A stretch of DNA of 64,000 nucleotides from Dyadobacter sp. LHD-138 (GCF_030929615.1 NZ_JAVFVU010000012.1:1-64000), one strand, 5' to 3'. Positions 27,513-36,831 are shown, counted from the stretch's first letter. A program made the numbers and translations. The notes: generated by a model not told the origin, from the letters alone.

Positions 27513-28574
27513 ATGGATCAGAAACACTCACGCCGCCAATTCGCAAAAATTGCCGCTGTAACAGCCACAGCGCTTACTTTCAAGCCATTTTATATACTCC
27601 ACGCCAAACCAAAAGCGGATGGAGAAATTATAGGCCATGGCTCACATAAATATCGTGTACAGCAGGGCTGGGGAAATCTTGACTCGTCCAAGTTCCCGAT
27701 CAACAACTGCCATGAAATGGTGCAGGATAGCAAAGGTCGCCTGATTATGATTGGCGATGAAGTAAAAAACAATATTCTGATCTATGACCGTTCCGGAAAA
27801 CTGCTTGACAGCTGGGGACACGAATTCCCGGGAGGGCACGGTCTCACGCTCTGGAATGCCAACGGGGAGGAATTTTTGTTTGTCTGCGATCCGAATATCG
27901 GTAAGGTTTTTAAAACCGATATGAAAGGAAAAATCCTGCTGACCATCGAACATCCTTCAAAAGTTGGCGCCTACAAAGAGGCTGACGCATTCAAACCGAC
28001 AGAAACTGCCATCGGTCCTGACGGCACGATTTATATCGCTGACGGTTATGGTTCACAGTGGATTTTAAGATATACCCCCAAAGGAGAATTTATTGATAAG
28101 TTTGGGGGATCAGGCGACGGTGACAGCCAGTTTTCAACCGCGCACGGTATTACGGTGGATTATCGTGATAAAACCAATCCAACTTTGCTCGTTACTTCAC
28201 GCGTTCACAATTCCTTCAAACGTTTTACGCTGGATGGAAAATATTTATCTACGATTTTCCTTCCCGGCGCCTTCGTTTGCCGTCCTGTAATTAATGGCGA
28301 TACCTTATACGCAGGCGTTTGCTGGTCGCGTTTGCGGTATTACAACCAGACACCGAACTCTGGTTTTGTTACCATTCTTGATAAAAACAATAAGGTTATT
28401 TCCAACCCCGGAGGAACAAAACCCGAATACATCGGCAACAAATTACAAATGATGGTTCAGGACAAACCCATATTTATGCACTGCCACGACGTGTGTATTG
28501 ACCAGGATAAAAACATTTACGTTTGTCAGTGGAATGCGAAGAAAACCTATCCGGTAAAACTGGAACGGGTTTGA
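27513..28574 (+). CDS. Secreted six-bladed beta-propeller (NHL/peptidylglycine-type) protein
   Basis: The 353-aa protein begins with a twin-arginine signal (SRRQFAKIAAVTATALTF, residues 6-23), so it is likely exported folded. The mature part reads as an NHL/SMP-30-like propeller. It has repeated blades such as IYDRSGKLLDSWGHEFPGGHG, split here by its own spacing, and ETAIGPDGTIYIADGYG and RYTPKGEFIDKFGGSGDG. His residues at HGLTLW, HGITV and HCHDVCID could bind metal. Proteins of this kind are common next to oxidoreductases in Bacteroidota; the substrate is unknown. It is tail-to-tail with the membrane protein that follows, with 16 bp between them. Confidence 0.8.
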   Translation: MDQKHSRRQFAKIAAVTATALTFKPFYILHAKPKADGEIIGHGSHKYRVQQGWGNLDSSKFPINNCHEMVQDSKGRLIMIGDEVKNNILIYDRSGKLLDSWGHEFPGGHGLTLWNANGEEFLFVCDPNIGKVFKTDMKGKILLTIEHPSKVGAYKEADAFKPTETAIGPDGTIYIADGYGSQWILRYTPKGEFIDKFGGSGDGDSQFSTAHGITVDYRDKTNPTLLVTSRVHNSFKRFTLDGKYLSTIFLPGAFVCRPVINGDTLYAGVCWSRLRYYNQTPNSGFVTILDKNNKVISNPGGTKPEYIGNKLQMMVQDKPIFMHCHDVCIDQDKNIYVCQWNAKKTYPVKLERV

Positions 28575-28590
28575 TGCTGAACAATCCGCA

Positions 28591-29349
28591 TTATCGGATC
28601 AGTTTAATCAGCAAGGCATTTACGGTCATCACCACGATAGCCAGGGTTCCATAAGCCAGACCAATCGGCAGCTTGGGCACCAGCCACCAGACACCCAACA
28701 GAAATACGACAAAACCATATCCCGCAAGCAGCAGTCCATAAAGTATTCGGGCTGCTGCTTGCGGTCCTTGCTGCGCATGAGTAAAAACAGCCAGCGTTGA
28801 AGTCATAATTGGAAACGGTGTCAGAATTCCACTCCACGTTGGACCAAGTTTCTCCGAAAGCTGGGTTAACAAAACCACAAACAAAGTCGCAACAAACATC
28901 CGCAAAGGAATGTCATAGGTCGGATTCTTTCTGGATTCTCCCTTGCCTTTCGGTTTTGGGAAAATGTATAAAACCCCGGAAAGCACAACGAGATTAAGTC
29001 CGACCGCAAAAGGAAGTGACGGCGTATGGCTCAACGATGCCAGCGCAACAACAAAAAACGCCACATAACTGATCAAAACAGTCGGAAGCCAGGATAACCT
29101 TGGGGCAACTACCGAATAAATCAATGCAAAAAAAGTAGTACCGATGGATCCCATCAAAGCCGAGGGAATGGTCGACGCAGCGAAGGCGGCTCCGTTTTCC
29201 ATTGCAATAAAAAAGGAAATTGGACCAGCAACCCAGGGAAACCCTCCTACCCAGCCACCAAATCCCTCTCCCCATTTCCGTACCGAGAGCGTAACCCCCG
29301 CAATCAGCGGAGGCATTAAGAGTATTTTTATAAATAAAAGATCAGACAC
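28591..29349 (-). CDS. Multi-pass inner-membrane protein, function unknown
   Basis: The 252-aa product is almost entirely hydrophobic, with about eight predicted membrane helices joined by short loops. The one longer polar loop, FPKPKGKGESRKNPTYD near residue 130, is probably cytoplasmic. I do not recognise a transporter signature. Gly/Pro-rich segments such as GFGGWVGGFPWVAGP and GPTWSGILTPFPIMTSTLA recur in both halves, which suggests an internal duplication of a four-helix unit as seen in small transporters. It is divergent from the TonB receptor gene. Confidence 0.7.
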   Translation of the reverse strand: MSDLLFIKILLMPPLIAGVTLSVRKWGEGFGGWVGGFPWVAGPISFFIAMENGAAFAASTIPSALMGSIGTTFFALIYSVVAPRLSWLPTVLISYVAFFVVALASLSHTPSLPFAVGLNLVVLSGVLYIFPKPKGKGESRKNPTYDIPLRMFVATLFVVLLTQLSEKLGPTWSGILTPFPIMTSTLAVFTHAQQGPQAAARILYGLLLAGYGFVVFLLGVWWLVPKLPIGLAYGTLAIVVMTVNALLIKLIR

Positions 29350-29451
29350 TTTTTCAGGATTAAAAAATGGACTGACCTGGGATCTAGACTCATATCAGTA
29401 ATCAAATTTACATGGTTAAAATAAAACCCGTAAAGAAATTCTGAATTTTTA

Positions 29452-29492
29452 TTGCAACACAGTTGCATAAATTATACTTTTGCAACGTTGTA
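29452..29492 (+). promoter_or_regulatory. Promoter and probable Zur operator of the TonB receptor
   Basis: The palindrome TGCAAC-ACA-GTTGCA (29,453-29,467) overlaps a -33 TTG (29,452-29,454). Twenty bases later TACTTTTG (29,475-29,482) fits the -7 element, and a second imperfect palindrome TGCAACGTTGTA (29,481-29,492) covers the start region. The same palindrome sits in the MerC promoter at 33,145, with a Fur-family regulator gene between. A bound repressor here would block the polymerase. Confidence 0.65.
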
Positions 29493-29618
29493 ACAAAACG
29501 AGTTATGCATTACAAACCCGTTTCACGCTCATTCTTGAACATAACCCGGCCAATATAAGACCAAGAGCGTTTGCTGATAGCAATCAGCTCTTTCACTTAT
29601 TGATCACTGAATAACCCG

Positions 29619-31940
29619 ATGAAAAAATATTTTTTTTTGCTCCTTACATTAACCGCAATATCCCTGGGTCACGCGCAAAACCCGACCTGTGCCTGCTTCA
29701 TCCGCGGTATTGTAAAAGATCAGCATAGCGGTCAGCCAGTTGTGGGGGCTACGGTTTTGCTCATCGGGAAAAATACTGGCGTTTTCACCGATGACAAGGG
29801 GCGATATGAAATCCGGAATTTATGCCCCGGCACTTATCAGCTCGAAGCCCGAATTGTTGGATATAGTGCTTACAAACAAACAATTGACCTAACGGCGGGT
29901 CACGAAGAAAACTTTAATCTGCAGGAACAGGAAGTGCATCTAAAAGACGTTGAGATCACGGCTCACCGGACCGATGCACCGTCTTCCCAGCCGCTAACAA
30001 TCTTATCGGGCAATGATCTCGAACAAACCAGAGGACAGGCCCTCGGCGAAAGTCTGAAAGGTATTACCGGTGTCACCGCCATGCAAACGGGTTCTTCCAT
30101 TTCCAAACCGGTTATTCACGGCTTGCATAGCAATCGCGTTTTAATCATGAACAATGGCGTTCGGCAGGAAGGCCAGCAGTGGGGTTCTGAACACGCGCCG
30201 GAAATTGATCCTTTTGTGGCTACTCGTATGTCCGTCATTAAGGGAGCCGCGGGTGTTCGTTATGGATCGGATGCCATTGGCGGTGTTATTCTCGTAGAGC
30301 CCGAGGAACTGCCTTTTAACAAAACATTGAGCGGGGAAGTCAATCTGGTTGGTTTTAGCAATGGTCGCCAAGGCGTTGCTTCCTCCACATTGCAGGGAGG
30401 CGTGAAGGGATTTTCTGGATTTGCCTGGCGCGCACAGGGAACCATAAAACGTGGAGGAAATATCCGTACATCCAATTATTTTCTGGACAATACAGGCATC
30501 AGTGAAAAAAACTTCTCCGTTGGCGCAGGTTATCGTAAAAAAGGATTCGGTATTGATTTGTTTTACAGTCGTTTCGATACCAAAATCGGTATTTTCTCAG
30601 GATCGCATATCGGCAGCGTGACCGATCTATTGAACGTCATTAAAAACGGCGAACCGTTCGTGAAATCGGGTTTTAGCTATAAAATCGGAAGACCAAACCA
30701 AAACGTTACGCACGACCTTTTAAAAGCCGAAACGCATTATCATTTTAAAGACGGGAATCGTCTGCAATGGACCATTGCCCAGCAAATCAATAACCGGAAC
30801 GAGTATGACCTACATGTGCCGCGTAATGATTCGATAGCTTCGCTCAATCACCCTGAGCTGACTTTCAAACTGCACACGCTGACAAATGATGTGATCTGGG
30901 ATCATAAACCCATTGCCGGTAAAATTTCAGGACAAATCGGCGTCAGCACATTGTATCAATATAACCTGATGACTGGCCGACCCCTGATCCCAAATTTCAA
31001 CCAGTTTAATATTGGTATTTTCTGGATTGAGCGTTATGTGAAAAATGACTGGGAATTTGAAGCCGGAGCACGCTATGATTACCGAACGCTGAATACGCAC
31101 CGCATTGTAAGCCGCAAAAAAGTATCCAATGATTTTACTTTTTCCAATGGTTCAGGTACCATCGGGGCAACAAGGAATTTTTCGCCCAATTTATCGGCCC
31201 GGTTAAATGCGGGTACGGCCTGGCGGGCGCCCAATGTCAGTGAATTATTCAGCGACGGCGTACACCATGGGGCGGCGGCTTTTGAAAAAGGTGACTCAAC
31301 ATTGCATTCTGAAAAAGCACTCAATACCATCGCCAGTGTGAAATACGCCAGCGAAAAACTCACAATTGAAATCGGGGGATATTATAATTATATCAAAGAT
31401 TTCATTTACCTGAAACCACAGCCCGACCCGATCCTGACCGTTCGTGGCGCATTTCCTTATTTTAAATACACCCAAACGGATGCTTCTTTCAAAGGAATCG
31501 ATGTTTCCGCTGCCTGGCAATTTGTGAAAAACCTGACGATAACCAGCAAGCTGAGTTATCTGCGGGCTTATGACAAACGGAATGACAGTTATTTGGTCAT
31601 GATTCCTGCAAACAGGCTGGACAATCAGCTTAAATACGAACTGCCGGAACTTGGAAAGTGGCATAACCTGTATTTTTCTGCCGGAAATCTATGGGTTACC
31701 CATCAGAAAAGAGTACCGCCAGCCAGCGACTTTTTGCCTCCGCCGGCAGCCTATTCACTCTGGAATATCCAGGCGGGCGGAACAATTCACGTTTCCGAAA
31801 AACAGCAGTTGGAAGTCAGGATTTCAGTCACGAATCTTTTCAATACCGTTTACCGGGACTACATGAACCGTTTCCGCTACTACGCCGACGATATCGGCAG
31901 GAATGCTTCACTCCGCATCAAATGGAAGTTTGGCGCATAA
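29619..31940 (+). CDS. TonB-dependent outer-membrane receptor (probable zinc uptake)
   Basis: The 773-aa protein has a signal peptide (to about residue 20, ending GHAQ). It is followed by a CarboxypepD_reg-like domain (about 27-110: GIVKDQHSGQPVVGATVLL), a plug domain (about 120-225: QALGESLKGITGVTAM, NRVLIMNNGVRQEGQQWG, IKGAAGVRYGSDAIGGVI) and a 22-strand barrel ending NASLRIKWKFGA. It imports a ligand across the outer membrane using TonB energy. The plug resembles the ZnuD group, and the promoter carries the operator shared with MerC, so zinc is the likely cargo; this is inference. A small lipoprotein follows 39 bp downstream. Confidence 0.88.
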   Translation: MKKYFFLLLTLTAISLGHAQNPTCACFIRGIVKDQHSGQPVVGATVLLIGKNTGVFTDDKGRYEIRNLCPGTYQLEARIVGYSAYKQTIDLTAGHEENFNLQEQEVHLKDVEITAHRTDAPSSQPLTILSGNDLEQTRGQALGESLKGITGVTAMQTGSSISKPVIHGLHSNRVLIMNNGVRQEGQQWGSEHAPEIDPFVATRMSVIKGAAGVRYGSDAIGGVILVEPEELPFNKTLSGEVNLVGFSNGRQGVASSTLQGGVKGFSGFAWRAQGTIKRGGNIRTSNYFLDNTGISEKNFSVGAGYRKKGFGIDLFYSRFDTKIGIFSGSHIGSVTDLLNVIKNGEPFVKSGFSYKIGRPNQNVTHDLLKAETHYHFKDGNRLQWTIAQQINNRNEYDLHVPRNDSIASLNHPELTFKLHTLTNDVIWDHKPIAGKISGQIGVSTLYQYNLMTGRPLIPNFNQFNIGIFWIERYVKNDWEFEAGARYDYRTLNTHRIVSRKKVSNDFTFSNGSGTIGATRNFSPNLSARLNAGTAWRAPNVSELFSDGVHHGAAAFEKGDSTLHSEKALNTIASVKYASEKLTIEIGGYYNYIKDFIYLKPQPDPILTVRGAFPYFKYTQTDASFKGIDVSAAWQFVKNLTITSKLSYLRAYDKRNDSYLVMIPANRLDNQLKYELPELGKWHNLYFSAGNLWVTHQKRVPPASDFLPPPAAYSLWNIQAGGTIHVSEKQQLEVRISVTNLFNTVYRDYMNRFRYYADDIGRNASLRIKWKFGA

Positions 31941-31979
31941 TAGGATTTCCCTTTTTACAATACATAAAACAAGTAAAGT

Positions 31980-32534
31980 ATGAAAATGAACCGCAAATTA
32001 ACCTGGATGTTGTTATTTGGCATAGCCACATTATTTACACAATGCAAGGACTCCGGTGATGAGGTAGAAGTGGATGACGAAAATGAACTGATCACGTCAG
32101 TAACCCTTAAATTCACCGAATCCGGAACCAATACCGTTACCTCATTCTCCTACAAGGATCCGGATGGGGATGGAGGAAATGCGCCGACAAAATTCGATAC
32201 GATCTCGCTTAAAGCCAACACGAGTTATACATTGGCCGTTGAATTCCTGGACGAAAGTAAAACGCCTGTGGACAATATTACGGAAGAAATTGCTGAAAAA
32301 TCAGACGAACATTTATTGGTTTACACGCCAAACCCAACGTCCTTACTGACTTATACGTACGGAGATAAAGACAAAAATAATTATCCGATCGGACTGACGG
32401 GAACTGCAAAAGCAGGAGTTGCCGGTACAGGGAAACTGAAAGTACAGCTACGCCACCAGCCCAATGCTAAAAACGGGACACCAGGACCAGGCAGTGACGA
32501 TGTAAATCTTGACTTTAACCTGAAAGTCAAGTAA
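31980..32534 (+). CDS. Lipoprotein encoded with the TonB receptor
   Basis: The 184-aa product has a lipoprotein signal with the cleavage Cys in LFTQCKDSG (about residue 22). An acidic stretch (DSGDEVEVDDENE) follows. The remainder is probably beta-sandwich, with ITSVTLKFTESGTNTVTSF and a basic end. It directly follows the receptor gene and ends in a terminator, so the two form an operon. The acidic N-terminal segment could bind cations for delivery to the receptor. I do not recognise a named family with certainty. Confidence 0.8.
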   Translation: MKMNRKLTWMLLFGIATLFTQCKDSGDEVEVDDENELITSVTLKFTESGTNTVTSFSYKDPDGDGGNAPTKFDTISLKANTSYTLAVEFLDESKTPVDNITEEIAEKSDEHLLVYTPNPTSLLTYTYGDKDKNNYPIGLTGTAKAGVAGTGKLKVQLRHQPNAKNGTPGPGSDDVNLDFNLKVK

Positions 32535-32542
32535 GCAGAGGT

Positions 32543-32587
32543 AATAATAAAACGAGTTCAGAAAATGTCTGAACTCGTTTTATTATT
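32543..32587. terminator. Bidirectional terminator, lipoprotein / Zur gene
   Basis: A perfect 20-bp stem (32,543-32,562 with 32,568-32,587) and a 5-base loop separate the two convergent genes. A/T tracts at both ends give U runs in either direction. Confidence 0.88.
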
Positions 32588-33013
32588 TTAATTATTTCCC
32601 AAACACTCAGGACATTTTCCCTGAATCAGTAAATTGAAACTTTCCGGCTGGTATCCGCTTGGCAAAGTCACATGGGGGATATGTAAATTTTCCAGGCAAT
32701 TGGTTTTCCCGCACGCATTGCATTTAAAATGAATGTGATCATGCTGATGTTTTTCTTCCGAGCACTGATGCGAGCAAAGTGCATACCGTAGCCCTTCATC
32801 ATCCAAAACCTTGTGGATAATTCCCTTTTCCAAAAAAGTTTTTAAAGTACGGTATATCGTTACACGGTCGTAGTTTTCGCCCAGCGCGCCTTCAAGATCA
32901 CCATGAGAAAGCGCATTTTTTTTATTCATGAACGTCAAAAGAACATCTTCCCTGCACGTGGTCGTACGCAAATGATGGCCTTTGAGTGTTTCTCTTAACT
33001 GTTCCATTTTCAA
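32588..33013 (-). CDS. zur: Fur-family regulator, probable Zur
   Basis: The 141-aa repressor has a winged helix with TTTCREDVLLTFMNKK and the recognition helix YDRVTIYRTLKTFLEKG (about residues 47-63). The dimerisation domain is rich in metal ligands: CSHQCSEEKHQHDHIHFKCNACGK, given here only as a Cys/His cluster near 81-104, and a closing GKCPEC pair. It is convergent with the receptor operon and divergent from the MerC gene. Both of those promoters contain TGCAAC-N3-GTTGCA. That arrangement fits a zinc-uptake repressor better than an iron one, but the metal is inferred. Confidence 0.8.
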   Translation of the reverse strand: MKMEQLRETLKGHHLRTTTCREDVLLTFMNKKNALSHGDLEGALGENYDRVTIYRTLKTFLEKGIIHKVLDDEGLRYALCSHQCSEEKHQHDHIHFKCNACGKTNCLENLHIPHVTLPSGYQPESFNLLIQGKCPECLGNN

Positions 33014-33144
33014 CCAATTTAATTCTTAATCTGGTTTCGGTTATCTTAAAAACCTTCCAGTCCAAAGTTAAGTTCTAAGTTCAGCAAAATCCTCACAAAG
33101 ATAAATTCTTTTCTCCGGCTTCATCAATATTGAACAAAAAACAC

Positions 33145-33185
33145 TGCAACATCGTTGCAAGTGTTACAGATTACCGTTACTTTTG
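33145..33185 (+). promoter_or_regulatory. Promoter and probable Zur operator of the MerC gene
   Basis: TGCAAC-ATC-GTTGCA (33,145-33,159) overlaps the -33 TTG at 33,155-33,157. After 20 bases comes TACTTTTG (33,178-33,185), the -7 element. Element order and the TACTTTTGCAAC string match the receptor promoter at 29,452. Confidence 0.65.
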
Positions 33186-33205
33186 CAACCTTATTGTATT
33201 TACGC

Positions 33206-33601
33206 ATGAAAATCAGTCATTCTCACAACAAAGCAGATTACGTCGGCATACTTGGTTCATTGCTTTGTATTGTACATTGTCTTGCCATGCCGGTATTGGC
33301 GCTTGGCTCTGCTTTCGGACATGACCATCACCTGCACGTCGGTTTTCTTTCGCTTGATTATTTGTTTATCCTGATCAACGCGGCCGCGGTTTATTTTGCT
33401 ACCCGAAATCACCGGTCTGTTTTCGTAAATGTTTTACTCTGGTCTGCCCTGGTGCTTTTTGCAGTTTCACTGATTTTTGAAGAACGTAACGCCGTATTCC
33501 AATGGCTGGGTTATCTTGGATCTGCGTTGCTGATCACCGGACATCTTATCAACCTTTACATTTGTCAGATTGCCCCGCAAACCAAGCTTAAAGTTTCCTG
33601 A
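33206..33601 (+). CDS. MerC domain-containing membrane protein
   Basis: From the ATG at 33,206 the product is 131 aa with four hydrophobic helices. It has ILGSLLCIVHCLAMPVLAL with the paired Cys of MerC proteins, followed by the His-rich loop FGHDHHLHVG. MerC proteins were first known from mercury uptake, but the Bacteroidota relatives commonly sit beside Zur and probably handle zinc. An upstream in-frame ATG at 33,155 would begin inside the operator/promoter, so the later start is preferred. Confidence 0.85.
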   Translation: MKISHSHNKADYVGILGSLLCIVHCLAMPVLALGSAFGHDHHLHVGFLSLDYLFILINAAAVYFATRNHRSVFVNVLLWSALVLFAVSLIFEERNAVFQWLGYLGSALLITGHLINLYICQIAPQTKLKVS

Positions 33602-34870
33602 TCATTTATCATAACGGACTTCGAAACGGCTTAGATCCGGGCGTATCGGACGATGTCTTTCCAGCTCGTAATCAAAAATCGCCTTTCCAACATCACGCAT
33701 AAACGGTAACCCGATCGCCTCGTAGTCATAGTGGTCATCGTTGAAAATCTGGTCTTCATTACAATAAATCACCGCCGTCAGCATAAACTCGATCCCCTTT
33801 TCGAAATCGGCGATGTAAGCGTTGTCAAGCAGATAACCGTATGCATCCCCGCATTTGTTAAACAAACGGATATGCCTCGGCAACCTTGTTTTTGTTCCGC
33901 CAAAAAGCAGAAACTTGCAATACCCATCGTAGTAATCATCGGTATAATTGGCCGGATACTCGGTTTCCACCGGGAATTGCGACATGTATTGGTATAAAAA
34001 CCGGTAATCCTCAGCGGTCAGGTTGAATCTTTGCCGGGCAGGGACCTGCTCTGGAAAGAAAAGTGATTTCAAAAGCTTGTGCTGTTCTTCCAGCGCGAAG
34101 AAGTTTTTCTCTGTAAAATCGAAAGACTCATTGATCAGTGATCCGTCTTTCATATAGCCTTTCCCCATTTTTATCGGTTCAGGTGAAATGTATTTTTTTT
34201 CTGAATACTTTCCCGGCTGGTTATAAAGCACCTTTCCGTCTTTTTCGAATGTAACAGGATTGGTATAACGGTTATTTTCAGCACCAATCGAAGATTCCAG
34301 CCGATGCGTGATCCTGACATCCTTATACCCTTTGGCATGCAGCGAGTCGTTAAAATCGGCTTGTCCGATAAATTCATACAATCTATTAAAAGCATCATTG
34401 TCGCTAGCCAACAGTATTTTTCGGGCATAATGCGCTACGGATGGCAGTTTATCCTCAGCGGTTGTATCAGCTGTCACAGTCGTTTGTTCCGGGCGGTCAG
34501 CACCGGTGAGCATCGGCGTGTTTTTATCGATACCTAGCTTATTCAGCTTTTCCAGTGCCAGCACAACCGCAGATAATTTAACGGTGCTGGCCGGATAAAA
34601 ATATTTACCGTTGTTAACGTGATAACCATAGGTAGTAAAATGCGGCTCATTTTTCCTGTTCCGGTCTATTTTGGTATAAAGAATCTGAACTTCGTATTTG
34701 TCAGGATTATCGAGTACGTTGGCTAAGTGCGTTGAGTGCTTTTTCAGAAGTTTTTCAAGAAACTGTCCATTGTGAATGGTTTGTCCAGATACCGGAGCTG
34801 AGATCATACCGAGAATAAAGCAGGTAAAGATTTTTAACGAAAGCGTTCTGATAATATCTGACGAAATCAT
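33602..34870 (-). CDS. Serine hydrolase of the class A beta-lactamase / PBP fold
   Basis: The 422-aa product has a signal peptide (to about residue 29, ending VSGQ) and a periplasmic serine hydrolase domain. It shows the nucleophile motif STVK (S-x-x-K, about 97-100), SDN in LLASDNDAFNRLYE (about 154-156) and a KCG in place of the usual KTG near NKCGDAYGYLLD. It therefore has the class A triad order, but the substituted third motif and long extra loops argue against a dedicated beta-lactamase. A peptidoglycan or ester hydrolase is more likely. Its stop codon directly adjoins the MerC stop on the other strand. Confidence 0.82.
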   Translation of the reverse strand: MISSDIIRTLSLKIFTCFILGMISAPVSGQTIHNGQFLEKLLKKHSTHLANVLDNPDKYEVQILYTKIDRNRKNEPHFTTYGYHVNNGKYFYPASTVKLSAVVLALEKLNKLGIDKNTPMLTGADRPEQTTVTADTTAEDKLPSVAHYARKILLASDNDAFNRLYEFIGQADFNDSLHAKGYKDVRITHRLESSIGAENNRYTNPVTFEKDGKVLYNQPGKYSEKKYISPEPIKMGKGYMKDGSLINESFDFTEKNFFALEEQHKLLKSLFFPEQVPARQRFNLTAEDYRFLYQYMSQFPVETEYPANYTDDYYDGYCKFLLFGGTKTRLPRHIRLFNKCGDAYGYLLDNAYIADFEKGIEFMLTAVIYCNEDQIFNDDHYDYEAIGLPFMRDVGKAIFDYELERHRPIRPDLSRFEVRYDK

Positions 34871-34987
34871 AGGTTAACCGGGAGCACGTGTTTAACGAAG
34901 ATACTATATTTTACTTTTTAAAGGACAGACAGAATTATATTTAACCACTTTCTGCCTTTACTATTCGAATATAAACAATGGCGAATA

Positions 34988-36706
34988 ATGGAAGAAAATA
35001 AATTGCGCAGCCGTGGCTGGTTTGGAAAGTCAGGAAAGGACGGTTTTATATACAGAGCATGGATGAAAAATCAGGGATATCCTGCGGATGAATTCGAAGG
35101 ACGTCCCGTAATAGGCATCTGTAACACCTTTTCAGAACTGACTCCCTGCAACGGACATTTCCGTGAACTTGCCGAATCCGTGAAAAGAGGGGTTTGGGAA
35201 GCGGGCGGATTTCCGCTTGAATTTCCCGTCATGTCACTGGGCGAAACATTAATAAAACCCACGGCCATGTTATACCGCAACCTGGCGAGTATGGACGTAG
35301 AAGAATCAATCCGTGCCAACCCGATCGACGGAGTGGTGTTACTTTGTGGCTGCGACAAAACAACGCCATCGCTCGTCATGGGAGCTGCCAGTGTTGATAT
35401 CCCGACCATTGTGGTTTCGGGCGGGCCAATGCTGACAGGACGTTATCGTGGTAAAACAATTGGGACCAGCGACGTATGGCGTTTCAGCGAAATGTACCGC
35501 AAAGGTGAAATTTCACAGGAAGAACTTACCACAGCCGAGGCTTGTATGTGCCGCAGCCAGGGACATTGCGCGGTAATGGGAACGGCTTCCACGATGGCTT
35601 GTATGGTCGAATCCCTTGGTTTAACCTTACCGGAAAACGCAGCGATACCCGCAGCAGATTCGCGTAGAAAAGTAATCGCGCATCTATCAGGCCGCCGGAT
35701 TGTGCAAATGGTAAAAGATGATTTGAGATTGTCGCAGATACTGACGCGCGAAGCATTTGAAAATGCCATCATGCTGAACGCGGCCATCGGCGGATCTACC
35801 AATTTTGTAATCCACTTACTGGCCATTGCAGGCCGCATTGGCGTCGAACTTTCCCTTGATGATTTTAACGCTTTATGCGAAAAGATACCTTTACTGCTCA
35901 ACCTGCAACCTTCTGGCGGTTATTTCATGGAAGATTTTTACTACGCAGGCGGATTGCCGGTGGTGATTAAGGAAATGCTTTCGCTCTTACACAAGGATGC
36001 GATTACTGCCAACGGTAAAACCGTTGCTGAAAACTGTGCTTCTGCCGAATGTTTTGATAACGAGGTAATCGGTACGCTGGAAGAGCCTGTAAAAAATCTG
36101 ACGGGTCTGGCCGTTGTCCGTGGTAATTTGTGTGTAAATGGTGCCGTGATCAAACCTTCCGCTTCACTGAAACCGGAACTGATGCAACACCGCGGCAAAG
36201 CAATCGTTTTTGAAGATATAGATGATTACAAAGCCAGACTGGATGATCCGGCACTCGATGTGGATGAAAACAGTATCCTGGTTTTGAAAAATGTTGGCCC
36301 CAAAGGTTACCCGGGTATGCCTGAAGTTGGCAACATGTCGCTTCCTAAAAAACTATTGGAGAAAGGCGTTATCGACATGGTCCGTATTTCCGACGGCCGT
36401 ATGAGCGGAACGGGTTTTGGAACCGTTGTTTTACACGTCTCCCCGGAAGCGGCAGTTGGCGGCGTTCTTGCCCTGGTCCAGGATGGCGATATCATTGAGC
36501 TGGATGTCGAAAATAGAAAACTGAATCTTGAAGTTTCTGACGAAGAACTGGAACAACGCCGGAAATTATGGAAACCGCTGGATATGGGTTACAACCGCGG
36601 TTACGTTAATCTTCATATAAACCACGTTACACAGGCGCACGAAGGTGCCGACCTGGACTTCCTCAGAGGCGGATCCGGAGACAAAGTGGCGCGGGATTCG
36701 CATTAA
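34988..36706 (+). CDS. IlvD/Edd-family sugar-acid dehydratase
   Basis: The 572-aa enzyme belongs to the Fe-S dependent dehydratase family that includes dihydroxy-acid dehydratase and sugar-acid dehydratases. Ligand cysteines are in TPCNGHF, LLCGCDKTTPS and ACMCRSQGHCAVMGTAS. The basic MRISDGRMSGTGFG-type motif appears as VRISDGRMSGTGFG. The N-terminus (LRSRGWFGKSGKDGFIYRAW) and length match the L-arabinonate/D-xylonate dehydratase branch rather than IlvD of branched-chain synthesis. No ilv genes are nearby, and an SDR downstream at 37,529 would suit sugar-acid catabolism. The exact substrate is unresolved. Confidence 0.85.
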   Translation: MEENKLRSRGWFGKSGKDGFIYRAWMKNQGYPADEFEGRPVIGICNTFSELTPCNGHFRELAESVKRGVWEAGGFPLEFPVMSLGETLIKPTAMLYRNLASMDVEESIRANPIDGVVLLCGCDKTTPSLVMGAASVDIPTIVVSGGPMLTGRYRGKTIGTSDVWRFSEMYRKGEISQEELTTAEACMCRSQGHCAVMGTASTMACMVESLGLTLPENAAIPAADSRRKVIAHLSGRRIVQMVKDDLRLSQILTREAFENAIMLNAAIGGSTNFVIHLLAIAGRIGVELSLDDFNALCEKIPLLLNLQPSGGYFMEDFYYAGGLPVVIKEMLSLLHKDAITANGKTVAENCASAECFDNEVIGTLEEPVKNLTGLAVVRGNLCVNGAVIKPSASLKPELMQHRGKAIVFEDIDDYKARLDDPALDVDENSILVLKNVGPKGYPGMPEVGNMSLPKKLLEKGVIDMVRISDGRMSGTGFGTVVLHVSPEAAVGGVLALVQDGDIIELDVENRKLNLEVSDEELEQRRKLWKPLDMGYNRGYVNLHINHVTQAHEGADLDFLRGGSGDKVARDSH

Positions 36707-36722
36707 AGTCTTTGGGACACCC

Positions 36723-36750
36723 CGTCTGATGGCTTTTTTGCCATCAGACG
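36723..36750. repeat. REP-type hairpin upstream of the RAYT gene
   Basis: CGTCTGATGGC and its exact complement surround a T6 loop and are followed by AGTAAATAACA. It has the same layout as the two hairpins beyond the transposase gene and may also terminate the dehydratase transcript. Confidence 0.75.
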
Positions 36751-36831
36751 AGTAAATAACACAAACAAAATCACACACAGATACCAGTTTTAAAAGCTAT
36801 ATTTATAATACAGCGCAAACCACACACACTT

